Positions 44,362 through 52,963 are shown, counted from the first letter of the stretch. The stretch: 64,000 bases of DNA from JAYPLE01 sp047627515 (GCA_047627515.1 JBLHTU010000003.1:14529-78528); one strand, 5' to 3'. Program-made: numbers and translations. Notes: generated by a model not told the origin, from the sequence alone.

Positions 44362-44538
44362 ATGAAAAATCTAAGAAAACTATCAATGATTGTTATTACA
44401 GTACTATTTGGAAGCATTATGATCAGTTGCGCTGAAAATGACGAACTTGAACAAATGAAAATAGAACTAGACTCCTACGAGTATCAAGACAATGCAAGTG
44501 GAGATAAGGAAAAAAGCAATAGACCTACTGGTGGCTGA
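44362..44538 (+). CDS. 58-aa lipoprotein with C-terminal RPTGG
   Basis: A short gene at ATG 44362 with a strong lipoprotein signal (LSMIVITVLFGSIMISC) and a mature part of only about 36 acidic residues (ENDELEQMKIELDSYEYQ, then DNASGDKEKSNRPTGG). It is followed 19 bp later by a terminator, so it forms its own transcript. The next gene encodes a TPR membrane protein. It may be a surface or signalling peptide, or a remnant; function unknown. Confidence 0.6.
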   Translation: MKNLRKLSMIVITVLFGSIMISCAENDELEQMKIELDSYEYQDNASGDKEKSNRPTGG

Positions 44539-44557
44539 ATAATTCCCATTCAGAAAA

Positions 44558-44589
44558 AAGCAAGGGTATTCTCTTGCTTTTTTTTTGTA
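44558..44589 (+). terminator. Terminator after the 58-aa lipoprotein gene
   Basis: Stem AAGCAAG / CTTGCTT with an 8-nt loop followed by about ten T. It ends 14 bp before the TPR gene start, so the latter probably has its own promoter or depends on read-through. Confidence 0.85.
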
Positions 44590-44602
44590 CTTTGCATATG
44601 AT

Positions 44603-45892
44603 ATGCAACGCATTCTACTCTTTATACTTTATCTGACCATTAGCACACCATCACTGCATGGAAGCATCGCGGAGCAAATAACCGTAAAGCGGGTACTCGA
44701 TGTATGGGATCAAAGTACAGACGAAGCTTTTGAGCTCGCTCAAAAGTATCTAGAGCAAGGCAAAAGGGATAACAATCAATTTGATCAGATAAAAGCGAAC
44801 TTCATCCTTGGATATATCGAAGAAACAGAACGAAATAAGCCATTAGTAGGTCTTCTCTATTACTTAGAAGGAGTCAAAGTCTTTGAAATAAGCCCATCCG
44901 AAGAATCAAGGCGTGACTACAGCTTAATGTGCGAAAATATTGGCATTACATACTTAGCATTCAATCAGCCTGATGTTGCACTCGATTTTTTGCATAAAGC
45001 TGCAAAGTCAGCCAAAATTCTAGGTAACAATAAACAGCTATCAAAAATACTCTTGCAGCAAGTTGACTGCTATTCAAAATTAGGTTTGAACGAGCAATCA
45101 TTTTCTGAAATGGATTCTGCCATAGCGATAGGAGAGCTTTGCGACATTGAAACTCAGCTGATGACTTTGAATGAAGTTGGATTATCTGCACTCACATTTG
45201 GCCACATCTCTAAAGCTAATAACTACTTTAAAGCTTTGTTACAATTATGTGATGATTACCAATTTACAAACCAAGACATAAAATCAAAGTACCTGTTCTT
45301 CGGGAATAACAACCTAGGAATGACACACTTGCAGATGAATAAATTGGAATCCGCAAAAAGTCTCGTTGCAAAAAGTCTGACGATTCTTGAATCAGCAACA
45401 AACATCATAGAGAATAGGTATCTGTTTGACGCCTACTATGACATGGCGAAAATTTATATCGCCACAGAAGAACTCGATTCTGCACTATTGTACTTAAACA
45501 AATCAAAGGATTTCTCGAGTTTTCAATTTGTCACTGAGTACCCTAAACGCTTCGAGATGTTTAATGACCTGACCAAAGTATTGCTTCAAACCAAGAAATA
45601 CGACTCTGCCTTCAAATACAAAACTATCTACGATGAGCATCTACAGAACCACTTAAGAATAAAAGAAGCTGCTGCAATCGAAAATCAAAAAATGAACATT
45701 GACCTTGTTACAAAAAAGTATGCAGATATAACTAAAGGCGAAGAGATACTTCAAGCAAAGATCTTATGGATGTCTTTTGGTGGAGGTGCAATTGCTCTAT
45801 TCATATTGCTTACAGGTATAGCACTACTCTATAAAAGGTATAGGACTAAAATTGAACTGGAACGCCAAATAGAAGAGATAAGAAATTCTTAA
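44603..45892 (+). CDS. TPR-repeat membrane protein without output domain
   Basis: The ATG at 44603 gives a 429-residue protein with leader LLFILYLTISTPSLHG; an upstream TTG at 44585 lies in the terminator tail and is rejected. A periplasmic TPR array follows (LGYIEETERNKPLVGLLYYL, CENIGITYLAFNQPDVALDF, NNLGMTHLQMNKLESAKSLV). A single C-terminal membrane helix (MSFGGGAIALFILLTGIALL) and a coiled, charged stub (KRYRTKIELERQIEEIRNS) end it. Bacteroidota TPR-TM proteins often continue into a histidine kinase or LuxR domain; here none follows, so it is a short form or truncated. Convergent with the XRE gene (4-bp overlap). Confidence 0.78.
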   Translation: MQRILLFILYLTISTPSLHGSIAEQITVKRVLDVWDQSTDEAFELAQKYLEQGKRDNNQFDQIKANFILGYIEETERNKPLVGLLYYLEGVKVFEISPSEESRRDYSLMCENIGITYLAFNQPDVALDFLHKAAKSAKILGNNKQLSKILLQQVDCYSKLGLNEQSFSEMDSAIAIGELCDIETQLMTLNEVGLSALTFGHISKANNYFKALLQLCDDYQFTNQDIKSKYLFFGNNNLGMTHLQMNKLESAKSLVAKSLTILESATNIIENRYLFDAYYDMAKIYIATEELDSALLYLNKSKDFSSFQFVTEYPKRFEMFNDLTKVLLQTKKYDSAFKYKTIYDEHLQNHLRIKEAAAIENQKMNIDLVTKKYADITKGEEILQAKILWMSFGGGAIALFILLTGIALLYKRYRTKIELERQIEEIRNS

Positions 45893-46332
45893 ATCCTCAA
45901 CCCTAACTTTTCTCTCAATAGATTAAATATCTGTTGATTTTGATTTTCTAACTTTATAACTATCGCTGTGGCGTTGCGATAGTCTCTCAGCATCACTTCA
46001 GACAACTCAGCAAGTTCTACAGCAGCAATTGATTCGTCTTCTGCAAGATTAATTCTCTCAATTAATACTTCAATTTTTTCAGCCAATACTTGAGGCTTGA
46101 CCTCAATAACTTCCTCTTTGAACCAGAAAGTACCCCCTCCTCTAAGCAGCCAATTGGTATCTATCGCAGTGTAATAATTCAATATTTTGGTGAGGAGATC
46201 ATAGCTAGGCTTGTTCCTTCTTCCTTTGATGATATTGTAAATAACCGTAGAGCTAACGCCAATATTGTCTGCAAATGAATTTGGGTTCATATTAAGAGCA
46301 GAGATCACGAAAGCTATTCTATCATTGATCAT
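45889..46332 (-). CDS. XRE-family helix-turn-helix regulator
   Basis: I take the ATG at 46332 (MINDRIAFVISALNMNPNSF), giving 147 residues; a longer frame to 46410 adds a hydrophobic N-terminus atypical for the family. The HTH lies at residues about 4-60 (FADNIGVSSTVIYNIIKGRR, KPSYDLLTKILNYYTAIDTN), followed by WLLRGGG, typical of phage-repressor-like regulators of Bacteroidota. The rest is a coiled, acidic helix region for dimerisation, ending in LENQNQQIFNLLREKLGL. Upstream are two palindromes of the same core, probably its operators. Confidence 0.83.
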   Translation of the reverse strand: MINDRIAFVISALNMNPNSFADNIGVSSTVIYNIIKGRRNKPSYDLLTKILNYYTAIDTNWLLRGGGTFWFKEEVIEVKPQVLAEKIEVLIERINLAEDESIAAVELAELSEVMLRDYRNATAIVIKLENQNQQIFNLLREKLGLRI

Positions 46333-46445
46333 CCAATAAATGTACGTCAATACAATCAAATAAAAAAGGATTGCCCTGTTAGAACAATCCTCTTCATTAA
46401 GAACCAGCAATGGAAAATAATTACTTACTATTCCATTTAACTAAA

Positions 46446-46463
46446 GTATATCAAATGATATAC
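46446..46463 (-). promoter_or_regulatory. Palindromic operator candidate 1 upstream of XRE gene
   Basis: GTATATCA-AA-TGATATAC, a perfect 8-bp inverted repeat with a 2-bp centre. The core ATATCA-NN-TGATAT recurs 53 bp away. It lies about 115 bp upstream of the chosen XRE start. Autoregulation is inferred. Confidence 0.55.
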
Positions 46464-46498
46464 TTTTCCTCAAAATCGCTCTTTTTTCGTCGTATTAA

Positions 46499-46514
46499 TA
46501 TATCATTTGATATA
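46499..46514 (-). promoter_or_regulatory. Palindromic operator candidate 2 upstream of XRE gene
   Basis: TATATCA-TT-TGATATA, 7-bp arms and 2-bp centre, the same core as the site at 46446. The two centres are 52 bp apart, about five helical turns, so dimers could sit on the same face. Confidence 0.55.
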
Positions 46515-46518
46515 AAAT

Positions 46519-46552
46519 AAAAAAGGAGTCCGGTCTTAAACCTGACTCCTTC
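46519..46552 (-). terminator. Terminator for the MDR dehydrogenase transcript
   Basis: On the minus strand AAGGAGTC pairs with GACTCCTT around a 13-nt loop, followed by a T run. It lies about 117 bp past the minus-strand dehydrogenase stop and next to the second operator-like palindrome. Confidence 0.65.
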
Positions 46553-46668
46553 CAAAACAACTAAATCATCCTAGAACATTATGTCCTTAGAACATATCAA
46601 ATCTATGCAAAACTCAAAAACTATTACTACTAAAACCGTTTTTTCTTACAACTAAAATTGAGTCATAA

Positions 46669-47682
46669 TCAAAGCCTCACTACAGTTTTTCCTACATTTT
46701 TTCGAGATTCGACCCACCGATGAGCAGATGACATATCTTCGAAAGAGAATACTTTTCCAACAACCGGTTTAAGTTTATGTTCACCAATAAAACCTCTTAA
46801 TTCATTCCATGCAGCTTCAGCTACTTCTCTATTTTCTGTCAAATAACCAATATGAGTTGCCATCACTCCACTCGAAGCTTTTGCCCGATCCATCACATCC
46901 ACTTTAGGTGCATTTTTCCAAGTTGTATACCACGTTAATGGGTTCCATTTTTTGTAAGCAATACTTGCATAACCAACTACAACCAGTCGACCAAACGTAC
47001 TCAATGCCTGTAGACTCTTCTGATACACCTCACCACCAACCACCTCCAGCACAACATCCACTCCTGGGCTTCGCTCTTTGATGTAACTAAGGAAATCATC
47101 CGACTGATAATTGATAGGATGATGCACACCCATTTCCGCGAGCATATCCAACTTATCCTGTCTACTAGCCGTCCCAAACACTTCGCCACCTGCGGCAAGC
47201 GCGATCTGACATGCCGCTGTTCCTACCCCACCTGCGGCAGCTTGAATTAATACGCGATCGCCAGCCTTCATTCGAGCAAGTTTGATCAACGCTACATAAG
47301 CTGTCATGTAACTAACCAGGGTCGATGCATTCTGCTCTGCACTAAAATCCTCTATTGCAGGAAAGGTCAAGTACTCTTTTCTTGTAAGAAACTCAGCATA
47401 GGCTCCATATTGCCCCCCGCAGATTACCTTATCTCCTACCTTATATCTAGTAATATCAGTGCCAACTTCTACAACAGTGCCAAAGGCCTCCATGCCCGGG
47501 ATATAGGGTCTTGGAGGGGCCCATCGGTATTGGCCTCTTCTTGATAAGATCTCCGCATAGTTGATACCTATCGTCTCTACTGCAATTTTGACTTCATCAT
47601 TGGCTGGTGTGGGTTCATCTACTTCCGAAATTCGCAGACAATCTGGATCTCCCGATTTTTTTAACTGGTATGCTTTCATCAA
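46669..47682 (-). CDS. Zinc-independent MDR quinone oxidoreductase-like protein
   Basis: A 337-residue medium-chain dehydrogenase/reductase of the quinone oxidoreductase/VAT-1 type. It has no structural or catalytic zinc Cys set. Marks: GINYAEILSRRGQY at the catalytic-domain start, YIPGMEAFGTVVEVG, nucleotide-binding loop AAAGGVGTAACQIA, and VLEVVGGEVYQKSLQAL. It probably reduces an alpha,beta-unsaturated carbonyl or quinone with NADPH. It is the last of three minus-strand genes (GNAT - CDGSH - MDR), with 2-bp spacing from the CDGSH gene. Confidence 0.88.
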   Translation of the reverse strand: MMKAYQLKKSGDPDCLRISEVDEPTPANDEVKIAVETIGINYAEILSRRGQYRWAPPRPYIPGMEAFGTVVEVGTDITRYKVGDKVICGGQYGAYAEFLTRKEYLTFPAIEDFSAEQNASTLVSYMTAYVALIKLARMKAGDRVLIQAAAGGVGTAACQIALAAGGEVFGTASRQDKLDMLAEMGVHHPINYQSDDFLSYIKERSPGVDVVLEVVGGEVYQKSLQALSTFGRLVVVGYASIAYKKWNPLTWYTTWKNAPKVDVMDRAKASSGVMATHIGYLTENREVAEAAWNELRGFIGEHKLKPVVGKVFSFEDMSSAHRWVESRKNVGKTVVRL

Positions 47683-47684
47683 TA

Positions 47685-48089
47685 TTACTTATCAAAGTTT
47701 GACTCCTGATGACTTCCGTCACAAAAAGGCTTGTTGCTTGATGCACCGCATCTACAAAGCGCTACTTTCTCAAATGCCTGATCGATTGACCTTTTACCAT
47801 CCTTCAACTGTATCGGGGTACTAAATACTAAAGGACCATCAGCAGAAACTACAACCTCGGTGTATTCGCTCGCTTTGTCACTAGTTTCGATTTTCACATA
47901 AGACAAAGCCCCAGAAGGGCAAGCATCAATCTGCTTACTTAACTCGTCTGCGGTGGCACCATCAACTTGGATCCAAGGCTTTGATTTAGGGTTGAAAACT
48001 CCGGGCAATCCACGCCAGCAATTTTCAGAATGAATACATTTTGCTGGTTCCCAGTTTACCGTTATGGCATCGTTTTTATATTGTTTCAT
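47685..48089 (-). CDS. Fused mono-cluster ferredoxin and CDGSH iron-sulfur protein
   Basis: A 134-residue protein with two cluster-binding modules. The N-terminal half is a divergent 4Fe-4S mono-cluster domain (Fer4_19 type; EPAKCIHSENCWRGLPGVFN, then IDACPSGALSYV). The C-terminal part is a CDGSH 2Fe-2S domain with ligands in CRCGASSNKPFCDGSH (three Cys, one His), as in mitoNEET. It probably transfers electrons or senses redox state in the cytoplasm. Tightly packed between the GNAT and MDR genes (2-bp gaps). Confidence 0.9.
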   Translation of the reverse strand: MKQYKNDAITVNWEPAKCIHSENCWRGLPGVFNPKSKPWIQVDGATADELSKQIDACPSGALSYVKIETSDKASEYTEVVVSADGPLVFSTPIQLKDGKRSIDQAFEKVALCRCGASSNKPFCDGSHQESNFDK

Positions 48090-48091
48090 TT

Positions 48092-48382
48092 TTAGGTTAT
48101 GTTATATCCTGGAGCAAGCAAGTGATTGTAGTCCGGATTTTTCTTCATGAATTTTGCGACAAAAGGACAAAGAGGCGCTACTTGATAATCCTTCGATGCA
48201 ATATAATCAAGAGAAGCTTTTACTAATTCTCTGCCTACTCCTTTTCCTCCAAGTTCCTCTGGAACTTCAGTATGTGTAAGGAACATGATATTCTTTGTAT
48301 TAAGAATATAATCTATAAAGGCAGTCGACTCTTCAAGCGTAGTTTCAAATCGTTTCTTTTCTTTGTTTACTATAAGTTCCAT
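48092..48382 (-). CDS. Small GNAT-type N-acetyltransferase (YjdJ-like)
   Basis: The start at 48382 (MELIVNKEKKRFETTLEEST) gives 96 residues; a longer frame to 48424 is less likely. It belongs to the short GNAT_like class (LTHTEVPEELGGKGVGRELV with the acetyl-CoA loop, then LCPFVAKFMKKNPDY). Homologues in bacteria and mitochondria are often next to redox genes. First gene of the trio with the CDGSH and MDR genes. Substrate unknown. Confidence 0.85.
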   Translation of the reverse strand: MELIVNKEKKRFETTLEESTAFIDYILNTKNIMFLTHTEVPEELGGKGVGRELVKASLDYIASKDYQVAPLCPFVAKFMKKNPDYNHLLAPGYNIT

Positions 48383-48556
48383 AGTTGCAAAATTTATCGT
48401 TTTCACATTAAAAATAATACTCAATTTTAGAGGTCAGCTTCCTTCTTGCAAATTCTTTTGCGGATTCTATTGTCAAAGTAAATAAATGAAATAAATTTGC
48501 AGCCGCTTACAGGCATAGAAAGATCATCCGATCCGATGTTTGCAAGCGAAAATGAT

Positions 48557-48634
48557 CGGGGTATAGCGCAGTCCGGTTAGCGTACCTGCTTTGGGAGCAG
48601 GGGGTCGTAGGTTCGAATCCTACTACCCCGACCA
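48557..48634 (+). tRNA. tRNA-Pro (UGG)
   Basis: Acceptor CGGGGTA/TACCCCG, anticodon stem CCTGC/GCAGG with loop TTTGGGA (UGG), T-arm with GTTCGAATC, A73 and encoded CCA. The C1-G72 pair is the prolyl identity element. Confidence 0.96.
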
Positions 48635-48637
48635 TAT

Positions 48638-48673
48638 AAAAGCCTGTTTACAGATTGTAAACAGGCTTTTTTT
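48638..48673 (+). terminator. Terminator after tRNA-Pro
   Basis: A 14-bp stem (AAAAGCCTGTTTAC with its complement, 5-nt loop) ends in a T run directly after the tRNA. Confidence 0.9.
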
Positions 48674-48758
48674 GTGATGATATTATTTTTTTCTCTTTAA
48701 ATGTCAGCTGACACAGATGCCAATATTTTTCAAAGGCCTTCTGAGCCTACAAATTCAA

Positions 48759-50972
48759 TTACAGATTAAACCAATACGTCATTTTAAAAGTCAATGCCCT
48801 GATTTTTGGACCCCCAAAGCGAATAAAGCCTTCTTCCTGATAAGCAAAGTAATTGTCAGTATACACTAAGAACAAATCTGATACTGGCTTGAACCGCCAT
48901 TGGAGTCTAGCATTAATATTCATATTTTCGATTTGGCTGTTGTATTGGAAAAAAGTAGTGATGAAAAGAGATTTTGTGAGCGTCACATCAAACCTAGGAC
49001 CTACAAGTAAAAGCGTAACTGTATTGTAAGGGTCCGGCAAAACGATCCTATTGACCGTAAAATCCAGAGAAGCAAAACCATACGGTTGATAGCGATAGCC
49101 CACTGATCCATCAAGATTCCAACGCATACCGTTAAAATACTGACCTGATCGCGTGGCTATCGAATAGAAAAATCGTTTTCTAGCGTCCGAATTAAATCGC
49201 ATAATCACCTGAGTATTCCAGTATTCTGTGTCTTCTTGCAACTCTAGTCCGTCTGACTGAGACGGGTCAAATGTATTGAATAGATACGTGTACTGTCTTC
49301 TCAATCGCATACTGTACCTCGCTGTGTTTCTAAAATTGATGTTGTATAATAGATTGACATCCCAATCTAAAAAACCATAGGTATCATTTCCTACCATATC
49401 AAAATCAAAACCTGGTCCATGCCTTTGAATCGGACCAGACTCAGGGAAGAAGTTATAGTTGACCGTAGTGGCGAGCTGTCTAATATCAGTCCTCCTTACA
49501 AATCCCGCAGCAGGATTATACCCTTCGCCTACCAGCTGAGAAAACATATCAACGGACAGTCTGTAGTTGCTATAGTTGACGCTCAACCCAGCAGCGTAAG
49601 GATCCTCACCTTCATTGGCTTCAATTGATCTATGGAAAAAAGCCTTACCGTTCCATAAATTATCTGCACTTGCTAGATTGTAATCAATACCAGCCGTTCT
49701 GTTATAGCCAGAAAATGAAGCACCATCGTAGCTACTCTTCTCTTGAAATGTCTCTCTATTCACCAGCAGCAAGTTGACATTCGATCTAGCAAAGACTTTT
49801 TGCTGCAGTGTCAAAACTGAAAAATTGTATGAAGGAAGGCCATTCTCCTCATTTGCAGCTGCCTGCATTGATAAGGCGCCAATTCTTAAGCCATCATTTA
49901 CTTTCCCACTCAGTCGGAACCCGACAGGAATCGTATTCTGTATGTTCTGGCCTGTAGCCGTATCTCTGGCAACACCTATTCTTCGAGTGAAAAAGGGTCT
50001 AGTATTTCTATTTCCTGCACTCGCAAACAAATCAGCATTTTCCAAAAAGAATTGCCTCCTTTCGGGAAAAAATATCTCAAATCTATCAAGATTAGTCACT
50101 TGCTGATCTACCTCTACTTGAGAAAAATCAGGATTGATGGTCAAATCTAAATTTAAACCAGGGGTCACAGCATATTTTATATCTCCCCCTATGGATACTC
50201 CCTGCTGATTTTGGCCCTCTTCTAAAAAGTCAACTGATTTATTAGCTGCAACAAATGGTATAATAGAGGCATTGAGTCCCGGCTTCTTGGTGGGCTTATC
50301 CCAGACCAATGTGCGGTGAGTTGCCATATTAACAATAGAAAAATTTCTTTGGATTGGACTCCAAGTTGATCGCTCAGCGTATTCGCTATCGACACGGTAA
50401 AAATTCACAAACCAGCTATCCTTGCCTTCCGCATACCTTAGCGTTTTGAAGGGTATGGCTATTTCGGCAACCCAGTATCCATCATATTGCTTAGCAACAC
50501 CCGTCCATCTATTATCCCAATCAAGTGAAAATGCTCCGTTTCCGCTACCCCCGTTAGCGATCAACCCTTCTCTCCGAACTCCAAATGGATTGATACCAAA
50601 AAGCACTCCATTTGTGTGATCCTTGAATGGGTCGAAAATTACTGAGAAGCTATCATTTGCTTCCCCTCTAAAGTCACGTCTAAGAGACGGTGTCACATAA
50701 CCTCGGTCCCCTGGCTTGTTGTACATGACCCCCATGACATATATAAACTCATCATCATATAATATACGTGCCACAGTCTGTGCTTCGGCAAGAGAACTAT
50801 CATAAGGAAAGTATTGATTGAAGTCGTAAGCAGAATCAGCATCAAACCACGCAATATCAGGAACACCATCTATCTTGATGGGCTGATCCACATACTTAGC
50901 TGTAATCGATTGAGAAAAAATAAATTGACAAAGAAGTATAAAAAAACTCGTCAGGATCAGACGTACATTCAT
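48759..50972 (-). CDS. DUF5916 protein with CBM9-like N-terminal domain
   Basis: A 737-residue exported protein; leader LTSFFILLCQFIFSQS. The N-terminal ~220 residues resemble the CBM9-like sugar-binding fold (IKIDGVPDIAWFDADSAYDF, ARILYDDEFIYVMGVMYN, DSFSVIFDPFKDHTNGVLFG). The rest is DUF5916, a predicted outer-membrane beta barrel (LDLTINPDFSQVEVDQQVTN, FFPERRQFFLENADLF) ending in strand-like KMTYWFNL. Likely an outer-membrane protein; the ligand is unknown. Stand-alone gene. Confidence 0.9.
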   Translation of the reverse strand: MNVRLILTSFFILLCQFIFSQSITAKYVDQPIKIDGVPDIAWFDADSAYDFNQYFPYDSSLAEAQTVARILYDDEFIYVMGVMYNKPGDRGYVTPSLRRDFRGEANDSFSVIFDPFKDHTNGVLFGINPFGVRREGLIANGGSGNGAFSLDWDNRWTGVAKQYDGYWVAEIAIPFKTLRYAEGKDSWFVNFYRVDSEYAERSTWSPIQRNFSIVNMATHRTLVWDKPTKKPGLNASIIPFVAANKSVDFLEEGQNQQGVSIGGDIKYAVTPGLNLDLTINPDFSQVEVDQQVTNLDRFEIFFPERRQFFLENADLFASAGNRNTRPFFTRRIGVARDTATGQNIQNTIPVGFRLSGKVNDGLRIGALSMQAAANEENGLPSYNFSVLTLQQKVFARSNVNLLLVNRETFQEKSSYDGASFSGYNRTAGIDYNLASADNLWNGKAFFHRSIEANEGEDPYAAGLSVNYSNYRLSVDMFSQLVGEGYNPAAGFVRRTDIRQLATTVNYNFFPESGPIQRHGPGFDFDMVGNDTYGFLDWDVNLLYNINFRNTARYSMRLRRQYTYLFNTFDPSQSDGLELQEDTEYWNTQVIMRFNSDARKRFFYSIATRSGQYFNGMRWNLDGSVGYRYQPYGFASLDFTVNRIVLPDPYNTVTLLLVGPRFDVTLTKSLFITTFFQYNSQIENMNINARLQWRFKPVSDLFLVYTDNYFAYQEEGFIRFGGPKIRALTFKMTYWFNL

Positions 50973-51038
50973 GGGCGCAAAGAAACACCTGTGAACTACC
51001 GAATGAAATCTATTTTATACCAATGGGTTATTGATCAA

Positions 51039-51456
51039 TTACTTTGCCATTACTACTGCAACCACCAATATTAAATAAACTAGTACTACTTCCATCAAAA
51101 CTACACTTTTGAAAATTCTTGGAAGTTTAGCAATTTCATCCAAGGGTACTTTTTTTCTGTTTTTAACAAAATAGACAGTAGGATAAATTGAAAGCAATCC
51201 AACTATCGAAAACATTACAAGCTTTTAATAAATCAATCCGTCACGCTCGTAAAACACAGAATGTTTACCAACTTCTAACCACATCAAGAGCCCCGTCACT
51301 ACAACGATAATTGAAGACATGCCGTAGACACCATCTAATTTTTGCAAGATGTGCAATCGTATCATTTTTAATTGGCCTATTGACAAGTATCCGTTCATGC
51401 GTCAGCATACTGACAACCCCTAAAACACCCAACAAATGCAAATACTTAATGATCAA
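51039..51456 (-). pseudogene. Broken DUF2214-type membrane protein gene
   Basis: Minus-strand frame beginning IIKYLHLLGVLGVVSMLTHE matches the start of DUF2214 membrane proteins. After AHLAK a one-base insertion in an A run near 51340 shifts the frame; the correct reading resumes as LDGVYGMSSIIVVVTGLLMW. An in-frame TAA follows in GLIY*KLVMF near 51216, and the frame then stays open through SIVGLLSIYPTVYFVKNRKK and a final helix to a stop at 51039. Two disabling changes in an otherwise full-length ~145-residue protein mark it as a recent pseudogene. Confidence 0.85.
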
Positions 51457-51487
51457 AATTCAATTAGCTACTACTAGCCATCATATA

Positions 51488-51505
51488 TCACTTCCTTTTA
51501 AGTGA
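51488..51505. promoter_or_regulatory. Inverted repeat in gap upstream of first repeat protein
   Basis: TCACTT-CCTTTT-AAGTGA, 6-bp arms and 6-bp centre, about 180 bp before the chosen start of the repeat protein A gene. The gap 51457-51686 shows no gene. A regulator site or small hairpin is possible. Confidence 0.3.
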
Positions 51506-51686
51506 AATTTCTATATATCTTCAAGCAAAATATGTCAAAACAGTTGAAATCAATGCAATCCATTTCGGTATGACTATTTCCTGCTTCAGTCAGCACAACG
51601 CGTATCTCAGGGTATCGAAGGTTTTATATCCAAAACAGTATTCCCATTTTTGGAGTATGAGTAATCGTACAAAAACGAACAAAACC

Positions 51687-52937
51687 ATGATCGCATCAAA
51701 GAAATTATTGTGGGTCATACTTGGGCATGTGATTGCATTTCTCATTTTAATGACTGAAGTAAAGGCACAATCTGTGACTGCTGATGGTTACATCTATGGC
51801 AAAGTGACCACATTTGACAATCAGTACGAAGGATTAATCAGATGGGATGACGAGGAGATTTTCTGGTTTGACCACTTTAATGCATCAAAAACTAAAAACG
51901 AGTACTACGAGAAGATAAGAGTAGAAAACAATCCTAAAAATTCTACTGATTGGAATGACTTCAATTGGGATTTTGGCAGTCTATGGGAAGATAAATACAG
52001 CAATACAGTCCATCAGTTTGTATGCCAGTTCGGAGACATAAAAGCCATCGATAACATAGGGCGTGAGCGGTTTTCGGTGATACTAAAAAACGGCGTGGAA
52101 ATCAGGTTAAATGGTAGTGGATACAATGATGTAGGAGCTACTATCTTGATGCGAGACCGAGAGCTTGGTGATCTGAAAATCAGATGGGAACGTATAGAAA
52201 AAATTGAGTTCACTGATGCTCCCAGTGCTAGTAATGTAAAAGACCGTAAGCCGATCTACGGCTCTGTTGAGACGTATAGAAAAGGGACTTTTGTTGGGTA
52301 TATTCAATGGGATAATGACGAACGTTTAGCGAGTGATAAGCTTGATGGCGACAATCGAGAAGGAGATGTGTCTCTTGCGTTTGAGGAAATCTCGTTCATA
52401 GAAAAAGATGGCGACGGATGTAATGTAGTATTGAATTCTGGTCGAGATTATTACTTAACCAACAGTAACGATGTCGATAGTGATAACCGTGGTATCATTA
52501 TGACTATCCCAGATGTAGGGAAAATCGAGGTCCCATGGAAGTACTTTAGAAACGCACGATTGCAAACTCCACCATCAAGCGGTCCTTCCTATAAGTCTTA
52601 CAGTAAGCCAGAGGGATTGTTCGGAACTATCTATACCGTAAATGAAGAACGTATAGCGGGCAAAATCATATTTGATATAGATGAATCTTGGGAACTGGAA
52701 ATCCTTGAAGGAATGGATGATGGTATAGAATATCAAATCCCCTTTAGAAATATCCGAAGTATTGTACCAAAGAACTACAATTTCTCAATGGTGAAGCTTA
52801 GAAATGGAGATCAGATTCTGTTGGGAGACAGCCGTGATGTATCGGATGACAATGATGGTCTCCTTGTATTCACTTCTCCTAACGAAAAACCCAAGTATAT
52901 TAAATGGGACCGAGTAGCTGAGATTGAATTTGACTAG
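51687..52937 (+). CDS. Secreted three-repeat protein A, unknown family
   Basis: Start at ATG 51687 gives 416 residues with a signal peptide (VILGHVIAFLILMTEVKAQ). An open extension to 51570 has no leader and is rejected. The mature protein is three copies of a beta-rich unit whose (Y/F)G(K/S/T) starts are near residues 38, 192 and 313. Each unit has a G-I-x-WD-DE strand (GLIRWDDEEIFW, GYIQWDNDERLASDKLDG), an I-F-I-x-I strand, V-L-x-NG, an Asp-rich DV..DN.G loop, and a closing I-x-W. The first unit has a ~35-residue insertion. No known domain recognised. It is 43% or more alike by eye to the paralogue at 54857, and precedes a LytS/LytTR pair by 26 bp. Confidence 0.8.
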   Translation: MIASKKLLWVILGHVIAFLILMTEVKAQSVTADGYIYGKVTTFDNQYEGLIRWDDEEIFWFDHFNASKTKNEYYEKIRVENNPKNSTDWNDFNWDFGSLWEDKYSNTVHQFVCQFGDIKAIDNIGRERFSVILKNGVEIRLNGSGYNDVGATILMRDRELGDLKIRWERIEKIEFTDAPSASNVKDRKPIYGSVETYRKGTFVGYIQWDNDERLASDKLDGDNREGDVSLAFEEISFIEKDGDGCNVVLNSGRDYYLTNSNDVDSDNRGIIMTIPDVGKIEVPWKYFRNARLQTPPSSGPSYKSYSKPEGLFGTIYTVNEERIAGKIIFDIDESWELEILEGMDDGIEYQIPFRNIRSIVPKNYNFSMVKLRNGDQILLGDSRDVSDDNDGLLVFTSPNEKPKYIKWDRVAEIEFD

Positions 52938-52963
52938 ATAGATTTAAGGAGCAGAAAGCTCGC

